Shown piece after piece: positions 54,012-63,249 of a stretch of 64,000 bases of DNA. The DNA comes from Rhizobium lentis (GTDB lineage Bacteria > Pseudomonadota > Alphaproteobacteria > Rhizobiales > Rhizobiaceae), in NCBI RefSeq assembly GCF_014200175.1, contig NZ_JACHBD010000003.1, forward strand, positions 434,001 through 498,000, given 5' to 3'. Position 1 is the stretch's first letter; each line of letters opens with the position of its first letter. The notes beneath the pieces are model-generated. The model did not search any database and was not told where the DNA came from. It saw only the letters and a program-made list of their open reading frames with translations. The position numbers and the translations under genes are program-made.

Positions 54012-54641
54012 ATGGCTGATTTCAAACTTCATTGCTTCGCTCTCTCCGGAAACTGCTACAAGGCCGCACTCTTCTTCGCGCTTGCCGGCATCGAATGGGA
54101 AAGCATTTTCGTTGATTATCTGGGCGGTGAAACGCGTACTGAAGAATGGCGAAAGACGATCAACGAACAGGGCGAAGCGCCTGTGCTCGAACATGGGCAT
54201 ACGAAGATCAGCCAATCGGGGATCATTCTGGACTACCTGTCGGAAGTGACAGGCCATTATGGAGCCAAGACGGCCGAAGAACGGCGCGACATCATGCGCT
54301 GGATCCTCTTCGACAACCATAAATTCACCAGCTATTACGCGACGCTGCGGTTCATCTACGGCCTCCAGAAGAGCGGCGAGACGCCGGTCGTCGAGTTCTT
54401 AAGGCTGAGGGCTAAAGCTGCCTATGCGATTGTCGACGAACACCTGGCCCACCGGGCATTCATGGTCGGCGAGCGGCTGACGATCGCAGACCTTTCTTTG
54501 GCGGGCTACGTCTTCATGCCGGAGGATACCGGAATCGATCACAGCGCCTTTCCGGCTATCGCGGCATGGAAGGACCGTATCAGCAGCATGCCAGGCTGGC
54601 GCCACCCCTATGATCTCATGCCAGGTCCCACTTCCCTATAA
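54012..54641 (+). CDS. Glutathione S-transferase family protein
   Basis: A 209-residue GST: thioredoxin-like N-terminal domain (MADFKLHCFALSGNCYKAALFFALAGIEWE, with GEAPVLEHGHTKISQSGIILDYL carrying the cis-Pro and glutathione gamma-Glu Ser) and all-helical C-terminal domain (FMVGERLTIADLSLAGYVFM). TAGGAG precedes the ATG at 54012; the upstream frame is not coding. The catalytic residue is probably the Ser in ALSGNCYK. Substrate unknown. Confidence 0.92.
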   Translation: MADFKLHCFALSGNCYKAALFFALAGIEWESIFVDYLGGETRTEEWRKTINEQGEAPVLEHGHTKISQSGIILDYLSEVTGHYGAKTAEERRDIMRWILFDNHKFTSYYATLRFIYGLQKSGETPVVEFLRLRAKAAYAIVDEHLAHRAFMVGERLTIADLSLAGYVFMPEDTGIDHSAFPAIAAWKDRISSMPGWRHPYDLMPGPTSL

Positions 54642-54711
54642 ACAGAGGAAGATCGACTTTTCGGATGCAGCGGCCGCAAAAAAAGCCGCTGCACACTTTG
54701 CGCGACATGCT

Positions 54712-55626
54712 TCAGCGCCCCGGCAGTGCCTTCAGATAGGCGGCGATCGCTTCCCGGTCGCCGGCCGGCAGGCGGGCGATGTTCTTCTGGACATCGACCA
54801 TCGAACCGCCGACAGAATCGAAATCGGGCGTGAACCCGGTTTCGAGGTAGTTGGCGATATCGGCCTCGCTCCAGCTGCCGATGCTCTTCGAGGCCGGGGT
54901 AATGTCGGGTATGCGCCCCTTGCCTTCCGGATTGGGCGCGCCGGCGAGCCACTGATCGGCTTGGAACCCGCCGAGCGCATCGCGCGGCGTATGGCATTCT
55001 CCGCAATGGCCGGGGCCTTCGACAAGATACTGCCCGCGCTTCACCTTGTCGTCGCTCTTGGCGAGCGCCACTCGCGGCTGATCGTTGAAATAGAGGAATT
55101 TCCAGCCGCCGAGCGCAAGCCGGATGTTGTAGGGGAACGGCAGCTCATGTGGGGGCGTGACGTTGGCGCTCTTCGGCAGCGTCTTCAGGAAGGCGAAGAG
55201 ATCGTTGACGTCCTTGTCGCTCATGCGCGCATAGGAACCATAGGGAAAGGACGGGTAGAGATGCTCCCCGCCCGGGCCGACGCCGCGTTTCATCGCATTG
55301 CCGAACTGGGCGAGCGTCCAGCCGCCGATGCCAGCCTTCTCATCGGGCGAAATGTTCGGCACGTGGAAGGTGCCGAAAGGACTCCTCAGCGCCAGACCGC
55401 CCGACAGCGTCAGTTTCGCATCGCCTTCGGAACCGGGGGCTGAATGGCAGCTGACGCAGCCGCCCGCCCAGAACACCATCTCACCGTTAGCCGGGTCCGG
55501 CGCGCGGAGCCCTGCCCAATGGCTTTCCGGCAGCGGATCGGGCGCGGTGATGAGATAGAAGGCGCCGCCACCGAGGACGGCAACGCCGATCAAACAGAGC
55601 AATAACCGGATGAACCCGCGGACCAT
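54712..55626 (-). CDS. Diheme c-type cytochrome
   Basis: A 304-residue protein anchored by one N-terminal helix (residues 4-27). Two heme-binding sites are present: CVSCH (57-61) and CGECH (about 205-209), each with a downstream Met region (NISPDEKAGIGGWTLAQF and DITPASKSIGSWSEADIANYLETGF). It resembles the cytochrome subunit of membrane dehydrogenases, but no dehydrogenase gene adjoins it. GGGGAGG precedes the ATG at 55626; the longer frame is not needed. It lies about 220 bases downstream of the cytochrome c' gene. Confidence 0.92.
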   Translation of the reverse strand: MVRGFIRLLLCLIGVAVLGGGAFYLITAPDPLPESHWAGLRAPDPANGEMVFWAGGCVSCHSAPGSEGDAKLTLSGGLALRSPFGTFHVPNISPDEKAGIGGWTLAQFGNAMKRGVGPGGEHLYPSFPYGSYARMSDKDVNDLFAFLKTLPKSANVTPPHELPFPYNIRLALGGWKFLYFNDQPRVALAKSDDKVKRGQYLVEGPGHCGECHTPRDALGGFQADQWLAGAPNPEGKGRIPDITPASKSIGSWSEADIANYLETGFTPDFDSVGGSMVDVQKNIARLPAGDREAIAAYLKALPGR

Positions 55627-55848
55627 GCGCCGCCTCCCCTTTTGCCGATGCTTCCGCCGTCGGTCCCACATAAGGCGATCCGCGCCGACGGCAAGCCGGG
55701 CACGGATCGCGGATTCAGAGCGTTCCATTTCCGGCGCGCCACGCGGCACCAGGCCGCGCGCACCTTTGCTGGAATTGCGGTCTCTTCCTTCGCTATCCCA
55801 GACGCCAAACCGCTTTACAATTTTGCTGGAATTGCTGTGGGCGGCCTA

Positions 55849-56289
55849 TCAATCCTTGATACGATAGGCCTTGTGACAGCCGCCGCAATTGGCGCCGAGC
55901 GTATTGACAGTGGCGCCGACGGCTGCGGCGTCGGCCGGAAGCTGAGCGAGCGCAGTTTCGGCGTCAGTGGATAGCTTTGCGGCGCGCGCTTTGAAGTCAT
56001 CCATGTTCTCCCAGACCTTGGGGCTGACCTCGGGATCGTTCATATCGCTACCCGGCTTGAACTGATCGGGGAAAACTTTCGCGGTGGCGGCAATCGTCGT
56101 CAGCGCCGTCTTTACCGTCTCGGCATCGTAGGGTTTCTCGCCCTTGGCGACAGCGGCCAAGGCGCCCGCCGAACCGCCGATCTTCTTCATCAGCGCAATG
56201 CGCGAATCATGTGTACCGTCGGCGGCGGTCACCGAACCGAAGGCTATTCCCGCCATCGCTGCGGCGGCAGCTACTGCTTTCCAATTCAT
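55849..56289 (-). CDS. Cytochrome c' (cytochrome c-556 type)
   Basis: A 146-residue periplasmic four-helix cytochrome. A signal peptide (MNWKAVAAAAAMAGIAFGSVTAA) is followed by RIALMKKIGGSAGALAAVAKG and the C-terminal heme site CGGCHKAYR (135-143). Cytochromes c' bind NO and may protect from it; the c-556 subtype keeps a sixth Met ligand, which could be Met near the N-terminus (ALMKKIG). AGAGGAAC precedes the ATG at 56289. Possibly co-transcribed with the diheme cytochrome. Confidence 0.93.
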   Translation of the reverse strand: MNWKAVAAAAAMAGIAFGSVTAADGTHDSRIALMKKIGGSAGALAAVAKGEKPYDAETVKTALTTIAATAKVFPDQFKPGSDMNDPEVSPKVWENMDDFKARAAKLSTDAETALAQLPADAAAVGATVNTLGANCGGCHKAYRIKD

Positions 56290-56485
56290 ATGTTCCTCTC
56301 CAATTTCTGAAGGCCAAGGCGGCCGCTGGCCAATCTGCACCGGCAGCATGACAAAATCCATGCGTCGGGGCAGTCACGTTTTGCCGTACCATCATAAAAA
56401 CAATGTGATAAACGGCGAACAGACCCAGGGCGAGCCGGGTGCTGGTTCGGCCGACACGTTACGGGTTATCCCAAACTTGACGGCC

Positions 56486-57367
56486 CTATACATCCGCCAG
56501 TCTTGTTGCCAGAAAGTCGATGAGGACTCGTGCAGCCATTGGCAGGTGCTTTCGCGAAACATAAAGAGCGTGGATGCCAAGTGTGCTTGGCTTCCACTCC
56601 GGCAAGACGACAACCAGCTGACCTGTCCTAACCTCCTGATCGGCGGCAAAACGCGGCAGCATTGCGATGCCGAGACCGGACAGAGCGGCACGGCGCAGGG
56701 CGACAGCGTCATTGGTCTGGAAGGTTCCGTCCACCGACATGACGATCTGACATTCGAAACTCTTCAGTGACCATTCCGTCCCCCCAAGGTGGGTATAAGT
56801 GAGGCACCTGTGGTCGTCGAGATCCTCTGGTGTTGAGGGAATTCCGTATTCCTGGAGATAGCGCGGCGAGGCGTAGAGCAGCGACGAGCACTGTCCCAGC
56901 CGTTTCGCGATCAAGGATGGGTCCAGGCGATTGGCGATCCTTATCGCCAGATCGATGCGGTCCTGCACGAGGTCGATCGTCCGATCGGAAATCTGTAAAT
57001 CGACCTTGATGCGCGGATAGACGTCGGCAAAATCTGATAGAAGCGGAATGAGCTGCGCTTCTGCGAGGATGCTGGGTGCCGTCACCCTGAGAAGACCGTG
57101 CGGAGTCTCCGCGTGATCTGCGACTTCCGTCACTGCGTCGGCAACACGGACGATTTCCCGACACATATCAAGAACGCGTTCGCCCGCCGATGTCAGGCTG
57201 AGCTGTCGCGTCGTGCGGTGGAGGAGCCGCGTTCCCGACCAGTCTTCCATGGCCGCGATGTAGCGCGAGGCCATCGCGCGGGACATGCCCAATTCTTCGG
57301 CTGCAGCCGAAGCGCTGCCGCGCTCGACAGTCTTCAAGAGCACTTTCGCCGCAATGATCCGATCCAT
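56486..57367 (-). CDS. LysR-family transcriptional regulator
   Basis: A 293-residue regulator. The helix-turn-helix is ERGSASAAAEELGMSRAMASRYIAAMEDWSGTRLLHRTTRQLSLT (about residues 16-60), then an effector-binding domain from about 90. It is divergent from the DsbA-family gene with 96 bases between them, so it probably regulates that gene and the ones beyond it; repeated GCAACATT elements lie in the gap. The effector is unknown. Confidence 0.93.
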   Translation of the reverse strand: MDRIIAAKVLLKTVERGSASAAAEELGMSRAMASRYIAAMEDWSGTRLLHRTTRQLSLTSAGERVLDMCREIVRVADAVTEVADHAETPHGLLRVTAPSILAEAQLIPLLSDFADVYPRIKVDLQISDRTIDLVQDRIDLAIRIANRLDPSLIAKRLGQCSSLLYASPRYLQEYGIPSTPEDLDDHRCLTYTHLGGTEWSLKSFECQIVMSVDGTFQTNDAVALRRAALSGLGIAMLPRFAADQEVRTGQLVVVLPEWKPSTLGIHALYVSRKHLPMAARVLIDFLATRLADV

Positions 57368-57382
57368 CTATTCGCTCGATTT

Positions 57383-57434
57383 ATGCAACATTCTGTCGAT
57401 CATCGTGACGTTTATCTTTGATATGCGCAACATT
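57383..57434. promoter_or_regulatory. Candidate LysR-binding repeats in the divergent promoter
   Basis: Two similar elements, ATGCAACATT (57383-57392) and ATGCGCAACATT (57423-57434), about four helical turns apart between the LysR gene and the DsbA-family gene. Spacing and position fit LysR activation sites, but the assignment is inference. Confidence 0.35.
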
Positions 57435-57463
57435 ATATCTCTCTCAAACACAGGGAGACCGTA

Positions 57464-58132
57464 GTGACCACCGAGATTGAACTTCAGTATTTCTTCGATC
57501 CCTTCTGCGGCTGGTGTTACGCAAGCGCTCCAGCGCTGGCGGGCCTTGCCGACCAATTTCCAGATCGTTTGAGGATGCTTCCCTCCGGCCTTTTCGTCGG
57601 AGGAAGGCCGATCTCGTCGATCGCCGATCACGCATGGCGCAACGACCAGAGGATCCAGGCTCTGACCGGACAACGCTTCTCAAAGGAATACCATCAGAAC
57701 GTCCTGCTGGCACCGAACGGCATTTTCGACTCGGGACCCGCGACGCTTGCGCTCACCGCACTTGGAGAGCACGCCGCGACGCTTGAGCCTCGTTTCCTGC
57801 ATGCCATCCAAATCGCCCGCTATGTCGAAGGGCGCGACACTTCCAACGTTCACGAGGTGGCGACGGTCGCCGTTCAGGTGGCTGCCGGGCATGCCATCGA
57901 TCTGACTGCCGAGATCTTCGCCGAGAGGCTCCGGAACGACTCCGATCTTCGTGCCCGTGCTCTGGAGCGGGTGGAGGATGCGCAGCGCCGGATGGACACG
58001 CTCGGCATTCGCGGCGTTCCGCAGCTCGTCGCCCTCATCAACGGTCAGGCCCACGTGCTCAGCAGCGAGGCGCTCTATCAAGGTCCGGCTCGGCTCGTTG
58101 CGGCGCTCGATGAGCTCTCTGCAGACGCATGA
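57464..58132 (+). CDS. DsbA-family thioredoxin-fold protein
   Basis: A 222-residue protein with the active-site FDPFCGWCYASAP (CxxC at about residues 15-18) and a helical insert as in DsbA/FrnE/2-hydroxychromene isomerase-type oxidoreductases; the conserved cis-Pro loop is GIRGVPQLV. No signal peptide, so cytoplasmic, which separates it from true DsbA. GTG start at 57464 with AGGGAG upstream. It is divergent from a LysR gene, and followed by an oxidoreductase remnant and a beta-lactamase-fold gene. Confidence 0.88.
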   Translation: MTTEIELQYFFDPFCGWCYASAPALAGLADQFPDRLRMLPSGLFVGGRPISSIADHAWRNDQRIQALTGQRFSKEYHQNVLLAPNGIFDSGPATLALTALGEHAATLEPRFLHAIQIARYVEGRDTSNVHEVATVAVQVAAGHAIDLTAEIFAERLRNDSDLRARALERVEDAQRRMDTLGIRGVPQLVALINGQAHVLSSEALYQGPARLVAALDELSADA

Positions 58133-58160
58133 AACCCCAATCCCAACCAGGAGTATCATC

Positions 58161-58256
58161 ATGAAAATTGCTCTTATTGGAGCCTCCGGCCAGGCCGGCT
58201 CCCGCATCCTGTCCGAGTTTGCCCACGTCAGACAACGGTTGACCGTCGGCTACTAA
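58161..58256 (+). pseudogene. Remnant of an NAD(P)-binding (NmrA-like) oxidoreductase
   Basis: AGGAG is followed at 58161 by MKIALIGASGQAGSRILSEF, the complete nucleotide-binding start of an NAD(P)H-binding Rossmann protein (G-A-S-G-x-A-G). The frame ends after 31 codons, and nothing recognisable of the rest (~200 residues) remains before the next gene at 58380. It appears to be a deletion remnant with its ribosome binding site intact. Confidence 0.7.
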
Positions 58257-58379
58257 CCCGATCTTCCAAATTTCAACCGCCCACTGCAGCGTGGCCGACA
58301 TCGTCAGGGTGTCGACCGCCGCCGGACCCTCCTGCCTTTGAGGACAGGACGGTTCGCCCCACAACCAGGTGAAGAGAAT

Positions 58380-59285
58380 ATGATGAACAGACGCACCACC
58401 CTCAAGACGATCGCCGCAGCCGCGGCTCTCATGATCCCGCTAACTACGTCCGGTGTCGCGCAGGAGAAGTCTCTCCTATCGTGGAAGGCGTTCAGGGCCA
58501 CCGAAGCGGGCTTTCTACGCGCTCCGGTCCTTGTCACCGGGAAGACGGAGGCCGTACTCATCGACTCGAGCTTCAGCTATTCGGACGGCAAGGTCGTCGC
58601 CGATGCCATCAAGGCCAGCGGCAAAAACCTGACCACGATCTATATCACCACCAACGATCCCGACTACTATTTCGGTCTCGCACCCGTCCATCAGGCCTTC
58701 CCTGATGCCCGCATCCTCGCAGCGCACGATACCGTCGACCTGATGCGGGAGAAGGCCGAAGGCAAGATCAAGGCTTGGTCGCCTGTTCTGGGCGACAACG
58801 GTCCCAAGTCGGTCTCCGATCTCATTTTCCCGGAACCGAGCGACATTGACACGCTGACAGTCGATGGCGAGAAGCTCGAAATTGTCACCGCGCCAGGGCT
58901 CAAGGATCGCGGCCGCTATATCTGGGTGCCATCGCTCCGCGCCGTGTTCGGAGGCGTCCCTGTCTTCGGCGGCATGTATCCCTGGGTCGCCGATCTTCCG
59001 ACAGTCGAGGAACGGCAGGCCTGGCGCGCAGCTCTTGACGACATCCTCGCCCGCAGACCCGAGATCGTCGTACCAGGTCACGGCACCTCCACCTGGCCGA
59101 CGGATGCGTCCGCCGTCAGCTACACGCGCGATTACCTGATCGCATTTGACGCCGAGGCAGCCAAGGCCGCAGACTCCAAGGCATTGATCGCAGCTATGAA
59201 GAAAATCTATCCCAACGCTGCCATGCCGATTTCGCTGGAATTGGGGGCGAAAGTCGCCAAGGGCGAAATGACCTGGGGTCAGTGA
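58380..59285 (+). CDS. Metallo-beta-lactamase-fold protein with altered metal site
   Basis: A 301-residue secreted protein: leader MMNRRTTLKTIAAAAALMIPLTTSGVAQ (Tat-like NRRTTLK) and an MBL fold (LVTGKTEAVLIDSSFSYSDGKVVADAI). The usual HxHxDH metal motif reads TTNDPDYYFG: the Asp stays, the three His are lost. The later PGHGTSTW His is present, but the middle His/Asp ligands are not clear (TAPGLKDRGRYIWVPSLRAVFGG). It is therefore either a non-metal variant or binds metal differently. GAAGAGA precedes the ATG. Confidence 0.85.
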   Translation: MMNRRTTLKTIAAAAALMIPLTTSGVAQEKSLLSWKAFRATEAGFLRAPVLVTGKTEAVLIDSSFSYSDGKVVADAIKASGKNLTTIYITTNDPDYYFGLAPVHQAFPDARILAAHDTVDLMREKAEGKIKAWSPVLGDNGPKSVSDLIFPEPSDIDTLTVDGEKLEIVTAPGLKDRGRYIWVPSLRAVFGGVPVFGGMYPWVADLPTVEERQAWRAALDDILARRPEIVVPGHGTSTWPTDASAVSYTRDYLIAFDAEAAKAADSKALIAAMKKIYPNAAMPISLELGAKVAKGEMTWGQ

Positions 59286-59306
59286 CAACAGCGGAGAACT
59301 CGCGGC

Positions 59307-59347
59307 TAAAGCGCGTCGTACCCAATTGATTCGTTCGACGCGCTTTA
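59307..59347. repeat. Rhizobial AAAGCGCGTCG palindrome
   Basis: TAAAGCGCGTCG (59307-59318) and its exact complement CGACGCGCTTTA (59336-59347), 12-bp stem with 17-base loop. This palindrome recurs between genes in Rhizobium; here it separates the convergent MBL and LacI genes and probably serves as a terminator. A half copy is at 7188-7204. Confidence 0.8.
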
Positions 59348-59368
59348 ACTCCTATTTTCATCGAAACT

Positions 59369-60403
59369 TCAAATATTGGTGGCAGTGTAAAATTCAAACG
59401 GGACAATATGCTGCGACACGGTTGGCGATCGGCCGGCATCGAGAGCCTCCGCCATTGCCCGCACCAGGGTCTCTCCCAGCAGCTTCGCCGGATGAGACAG
59501 GACGACCCTGATCAGCCCCTCGGCAAGACCGGCTCTCGTTTCATTGGTGAGCTCGTGTGCTATGACCACCAGGCGTTTGGCTGCCGGCCCACCATCCTCC
59601 CGCAACGCTCGCATTACCCCCGTGATGCCGCCGCCGGCCACGTAGAGGCCGACCCAGTTTGGCTCGGTCTGCAGAAGGCGGCGCGTGGCCTCATAGGCAA
59701 TATCGGGCTCTTCAAGGGTTGCAACCGTCTCCAGCATCTGGAAGCCCGGCGCGCTCTCCCGGAAGTATGATCGAAAGCCCATTTCGTTCAGCTCTTGGGC
59801 GAGATATCGGTGATTCCCGACGAAGACAGAAACCTTCCCGCCGTCCTTATTCAGCCCGGCTATGAACCACGCGGCCGTGCGGCCTTTTTTTATGCAGTCG
59901 TTGCCGACATATCCTGCGCGAGAGGCGGTGGATATGTCGGAAATCATGGTCACAACAGGAATGTTTTCTGCTGCAAGACCATCGACGGCGTGGTTCACCT
60001 GCGGGTGGTCGGAGGTGATCATTCCAATGACGTCGGCTTCGCGACTGAGAGCGTAGATCGCCTCGGCAGCCTTGTCGGGCGCAAGATCGTCCATGAATCT
60101 GACGATGGCCCTTCCATGGGCGTCGGGAAACGCTTCGGTCGCCGCAACGAGAATGTCGCTCCACATTTGATAAAGCTTGCGATGAGACTGCTTGAGAAGA
60201 AAACCAAATTTGATCACCGGCTTGTCATGCTCGAGTCGGCGAGCGATGGCCGTCACCCCGTGAAAGCCGATCTGCCGGGCGGCGTTCAGAACCCGCTCCG
60301 CCGTCTGCGGACGCACGGGATCGCGACCGTTCAGCACGCGATCGACGGTTGAAATGCTCACATTCGCGGCTTTTGCCAAGTCAGGGATCGTTGGGCGAGA
60401 CAT
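59369..60403 (-). CDS. LacI-family transcriptional regulator
   Basis: A 344-residue regulator: N-terminal helix-turn-helix PTIPDLAKAANVSISTVDRVLNGRDPVRPQTAERVLNAARQIGFHG (about residues 4-49), then a periplasmic-binding-protein-like sugar domain (FGFLLKQSHRKLYQMW, VIGMITSDHPQVNHAVDGLAAENIPVVTM). It is divergent from the sugar ABC transporter, which it very probably controls. Sugar unknown. Confidence 0.93.
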   Translation of the reverse strand: MSRPTIPDLAKAANVSISTVDRVLNGRDPVRPQTAERVLNAARQIGFHGVTAIARRLEHDKPVIKFGFLLKQSHRKLYQMWSDILVAATEAFPDAHGRAIVRFMDDLAPDKAAEAIYALSREADVIGMITSDHPQVNHAVDGLAAENIPVVTMISDISTASRAGYVGNDCIKKGRTAAWFIAGLNKDGGKVSVFVGNHRYLAQELNEMGFRSYFRESAPGFQMLETVATLEEPDIAYEATRRLLQTEPNWVGLYVAGGGITGVMRALREDGGPAAKRLVVIAHELTNETRAGLAEGLIRVVLSHPAKLLGETLVRAMAEALDAGRSPTVSQHIVPFEFYTATNI

Positions 60404-60466
60404 ACCGAACCTTTCAAATATTGATGTTATCTATGAGAGTTTTTGGGAGAAAAATCCACCGGTTCG

Positions 60467-60489
60467 TTGACACTTTGCGGAATTTTCGC
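60467..60489 (+). promoter_or_regulatory. Candidate promoter and LacI operator of the ABC transporter
   Basis: TTGACA (60467-60472), a perfect -35 hexamer, is followed at once by GCGGAATTTTCGC (60477-60489), an imperfect palindrome (GCG-AATT-CGC) of the LacI operator kind. The -10 is not clear. Confidence 0.35.
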
Positions 60490-60563
60490 GATTTCATCTT
60501 CCAGCATAAGCCAGTTTGGCAGGAGGGCTTGGGAGAGCTCTCTCATCTGGAGGAAATACTCTC

Positions 60564-62138
60564 ATGTCTGCGACCTTGCAAAAGGCGGCGCCGCTTTCGG
60601 GCGGCGAAGGCCATCGCACGCCTCCCGATAACGGAGCCGGCTTCGTTCTTGAAATGCGCTCAATCACCAAGGCCTTCCCTGGTGTTCTCGCGCTCGATGG
60701 CATGAGCCTGAAGGTTCGCGCCGGTACCGTCCATGTCCTCGTCGGGGAGAATGGCGCGGGCAAGTCGACGCTCATGAAGATCCTGAGCGGCATCTACGCG
60801 ATCGATGGCGGAGAGATCTTTTTCAGGGGCGAAAAGCTTGATCATCAGAGCGCTGCGTCCGCGCTGGAGCGAGGGATCTCGATGATCCATCAGGAACTCA
60901 GCCCGGTGCTCGACATGACCATCGCCGAAAACATCTTTCTCGGCCGCGAACCCACTTATAGCGGGACGGGTGTTTTGTCCCGATTCGTCGATTTCGATCG
61001 CATGAACTCGGACACCCAGGCGCTCCTTGATCGCCTGGGCCTGACATACAGCCCCCAAACCAAGATGCGCGATCTGTCCATCGCTGCGATGCAACTGATC
61101 GAGATCGTCAAGGCGATTTCGCGCGAGGCCTCTCTGGTGATCATGGACGAACCGACGTCGGCGATCAGCGACACGGAAGTCGCGATGCTCTTCAGGCAGA
61201 TCGCAGACTTGAAAGTGGCAGGCGTCGCGATCATCTACATCACCCACAAGATGGACGAGATCTTCCAGATCGCCGACGACATTACGGTGATGCGTGATGG
61301 CCAGTTCGTCGCTGCCGCCCCGGCGAGCGAATACGAGCCGGCAAAGCTGATTTCGCAGATGGTCGGCCGCACGATCTCCAGTATCTTTCCGAAAGAAGAA
61401 GTGCCGATCGGCGATATCGTCCTTTCCGTCGAGAACCTCTCTCGTGACGGCTGCTTCGAAGATGTCAGCTTCGAGGTGCGTGCCGGCGAGATCATCGGCC
61501 TTTCCGGGCTGATCGGCGCCGGGCGGACGGAGGTGGCCCGGGTGATCTTCGGCCTGGACGCGGCGGACGCGGGCGTCGTCCGCCTGAACGGAAAACCGCT
61601 AAAGCTCAGGTCGCCAAAGGACGCCATTGCCGCCGGTATCGCCATGGTCTCGGAAGACCGAAAGGCGGAAGGCCTGGTGCTTTGCCGGTCCGTCGGCGAG
61701 AACATCTCGCTCGCGAACCTCAAAAAATTCGCATCCAACCTCTTCATCAGCGAGCGGCAGGAAGAGACAGCCGCCCAGCGCATGATCAAGATGCTCCAGA
61801 TCAAGACGCCCGACACGGCAATGATCGTGGAGAACCTCAGCGGCGGCAATCAACAGAAAATCGTTCTCGCCAAGTGGCTGCTGGGTGATCTGAAGCTGCT
61901 CATTCTCGATGAACCCACACGCGGCATCGACGTCGGGTCCAAATCCGAAATTCACCGACTGATGACCGAGTTCGCTCGTCAGGGGCTCGCGATCATCATG
62001 ATCTCATCCGAGCTGCCCGAGATCCTCGGCATGAGCGATCGCGTGGTGGTGATGAGCGAAGGCCGGGTCACCGGCGAACTGACAAGAGACGAGGCCACTC
62101 AGGAAAACATCATGCGCCTCGCCACGGGAGGACATTGA
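60564..62138 (+). CDS. Sugar ABC transporter ATP-binding protein (RbsA type)
   Basis: A 524-residue protein with two nucleotide-binding domains in tandem, as in RbsA/MglA/XylG. Domain 1 (about 30-255): Walker [10 protein letters not shown], Walker [12 protein letters not shown], a variant signature LSIAAMQ. Domain 2 (about 275-520): degenerate Walker [10 protein letters not shown], signature LSGGNQQK, Walker [13 protein letters not shown]. One degenerate Walker A is normal in this group. GGAGG precedes the ATG at 60564. The permease gene follows, overlapping by one base. Confidence 0.95.
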   Translation: MSATLQKAAPLSGGEGHRTPPDNGAGFVLEMRSITKAFPGVLALDGMSLKVRAGTVHVLVGENGAGKSTLMKILSGIYAIDGGEIFFRGEKLDHQSAASALERGISMIHQELSPVLDMTIAENIFLGREPTYSGTGVLSRFVDFDRMNSDTQALLDRLGLTYSPQTKMRDLSIAAMQLIEIVKAISREASLVIMDEPTSAISDTEVAMLFRQIADLKVAGVAIIYITHKMDEIFQIADDITVMRDGQFVAAAPASEYEPAKLISQMVGRTISSIFPKEEVPIGDIVLSVENLSRDGCFEDVSFEVRAGEIIGLSGLIGAGRTEVARVIFGLDAADAGVVRLNGKPLKLRSPKDAIAAGIAMVSEDRKAEGLVLCRSVGENISLANLKKFASNLFISERQEETAAQRMIKMLQIKTPDTAMIVENLSGGNQQKIVLAKWLLGDLKLLILDEPTRGIDVGSKSEIHRLMTEFARQGLAIIMISSELPEILGMSDRVVVMSEGRVTGELTRDEATQENIMRLATGGH

Positions 62139-63148
62139 TGAGTATCGAACGCGCAGACGCGGCCGTTAAACGAGAAGGCCACGGCATTCCAGGCTCTCGG
62201 AACATGAGCTTTTCCCAGATCTACCGGAAGTACGGCACGCTCCTCATCTTCGCCGGAATCTGCATCCTCGCCTCGATTTTGAGCCCGACGTTCCTGACGG
62301 AAGCCAACCTGACCAATGTCTTGCGTCAGGTCGTCGTGGTGAGCCTTCTCGCATGCGGCGTCACCTTTATCATCATTCTGGGACATATCGACGTATCGCT
62401 GGGATCTGTTCTCGCGCTCTGTGGTGTCATCGCCGCGAGCGTGATGGCAATCACCGGCAGCGTCATCGTCGCGGTCGTCGCCGGCGTAGCAGTCGGCATG
62501 GTGACCGGCATCATCAATGGCTTCGTCATCACCTTTTTCCGTATCCCGTCGTTCATCATGACATTGGCAATGACGACGGTCGCACGCGGCGCAGTGCTGC
62601 TTTATACGGGTGGCTCGCCCGTGACGGGCTTGGGCGAGTTCAGAGTGATCGGGCAAGGCTCGCTTGGGCCAGTACCGATCTCCGTGCTCATCCTCGCGAT
62701 CGTCATCGTCCTCTCCTGGATTCTGCTCAACAAGACCAAGTTCGGCCGGTACGTCTATGCGGTCGGCGGCAATGTGCGTGCCGCTCGCGCGTCCGGCATC
62801 AATCCGGACAGCATCGTGGTGAAGGCCTTCATCTTCAACGGCATTCTGTGCGCCGTCGCAGGCATCGTCCTCATGTCTCGCATCAATTCCGGTCAGCCGG
62901 CCGGCGGCGTCGGCTATGAGTTCGACGCGATCACCGCGGTGGTCGTCGGCGGCACCAGCCTGATGGGTGGCACCGGAACCATCACCGGCACAATCATCGG
63001 ATCGATGATCATCGGCGTCATCAACAACATGCTCAATCTCATGAATGTCAGCTCGTACTGGCAGCAGATCATCAAGGGTCTGATCATCGCGATCGCCGTG
63101 ATCCTCGATGTCTGGACCAAGTCTGCCCGCAGCAAAAAGAAGGCATGA
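62138..63148 (+). CDS. Sugar ABC transporter permease (RbsC type)
   Basis: A 336-residue BPD_transp_2 permease with about ten helices: ACGVTFIIILGHIDVSLGSVLALCGVIAA, NGFVITFFRIPSFIMTLAMTTVARGAVLLY, and the coupling region AVGGNVRAARASGINPDSIVVKAFIFNGILCAVAGIVL. C-terminal VVVGGTSLMGGTGTITGTIIGSMIIGVINNMLNLMNVSSYWQQIIKGLIIAIAV is strongly RbsC-like. ATG 62138 shares its A with the preceding TGA. Confidence 0.95.
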   Translation: MSIERADAAVKREGHGIPGSRNMSFSQIYRKYGTLLIFAGICILASILSPTFLTEANLTNVLRQVVVVSLLACGVTFIIILGHIDVSLGSVLALCGVIAASVMAITGSVIVAVVAGVAVGMVTGIINGFVITFFRIPSFIMTLAMTTVARGAVLLYTGGSPVTGLGEFRVIGQGSLGPVPISVLILAIVIVLSWILLNKTKFGRYVYAVGGNVRAARASGINPDSIVVKAFIFNGILCAVAGIVLMSRINSGQPAGGVGYEFDAITAVVVGGTSLMGGTGTITGTIIGSMIIGVINNMLNLMNVSSYWQQIIKGLIIAIAVILDVWTKSARSKKKA

Positions 63149-63249
63149 CCGATGTTCTTCGGCGGGCTAGCGCCTGCTTCCGAACCACCTCTTTGTCGGC
63201 GGGGATTTCCCGCATCCGGAATGAACCTGAAACTCAATGGGAGGACCCT

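Noticed and set aside
55590..55848. Short frames between the two cytochrome genes
   Set aside because: No ribosome binding sites, no coding composition; a short direct repeat TTTGCTGGAATTGC occurs twice but has no clear role.
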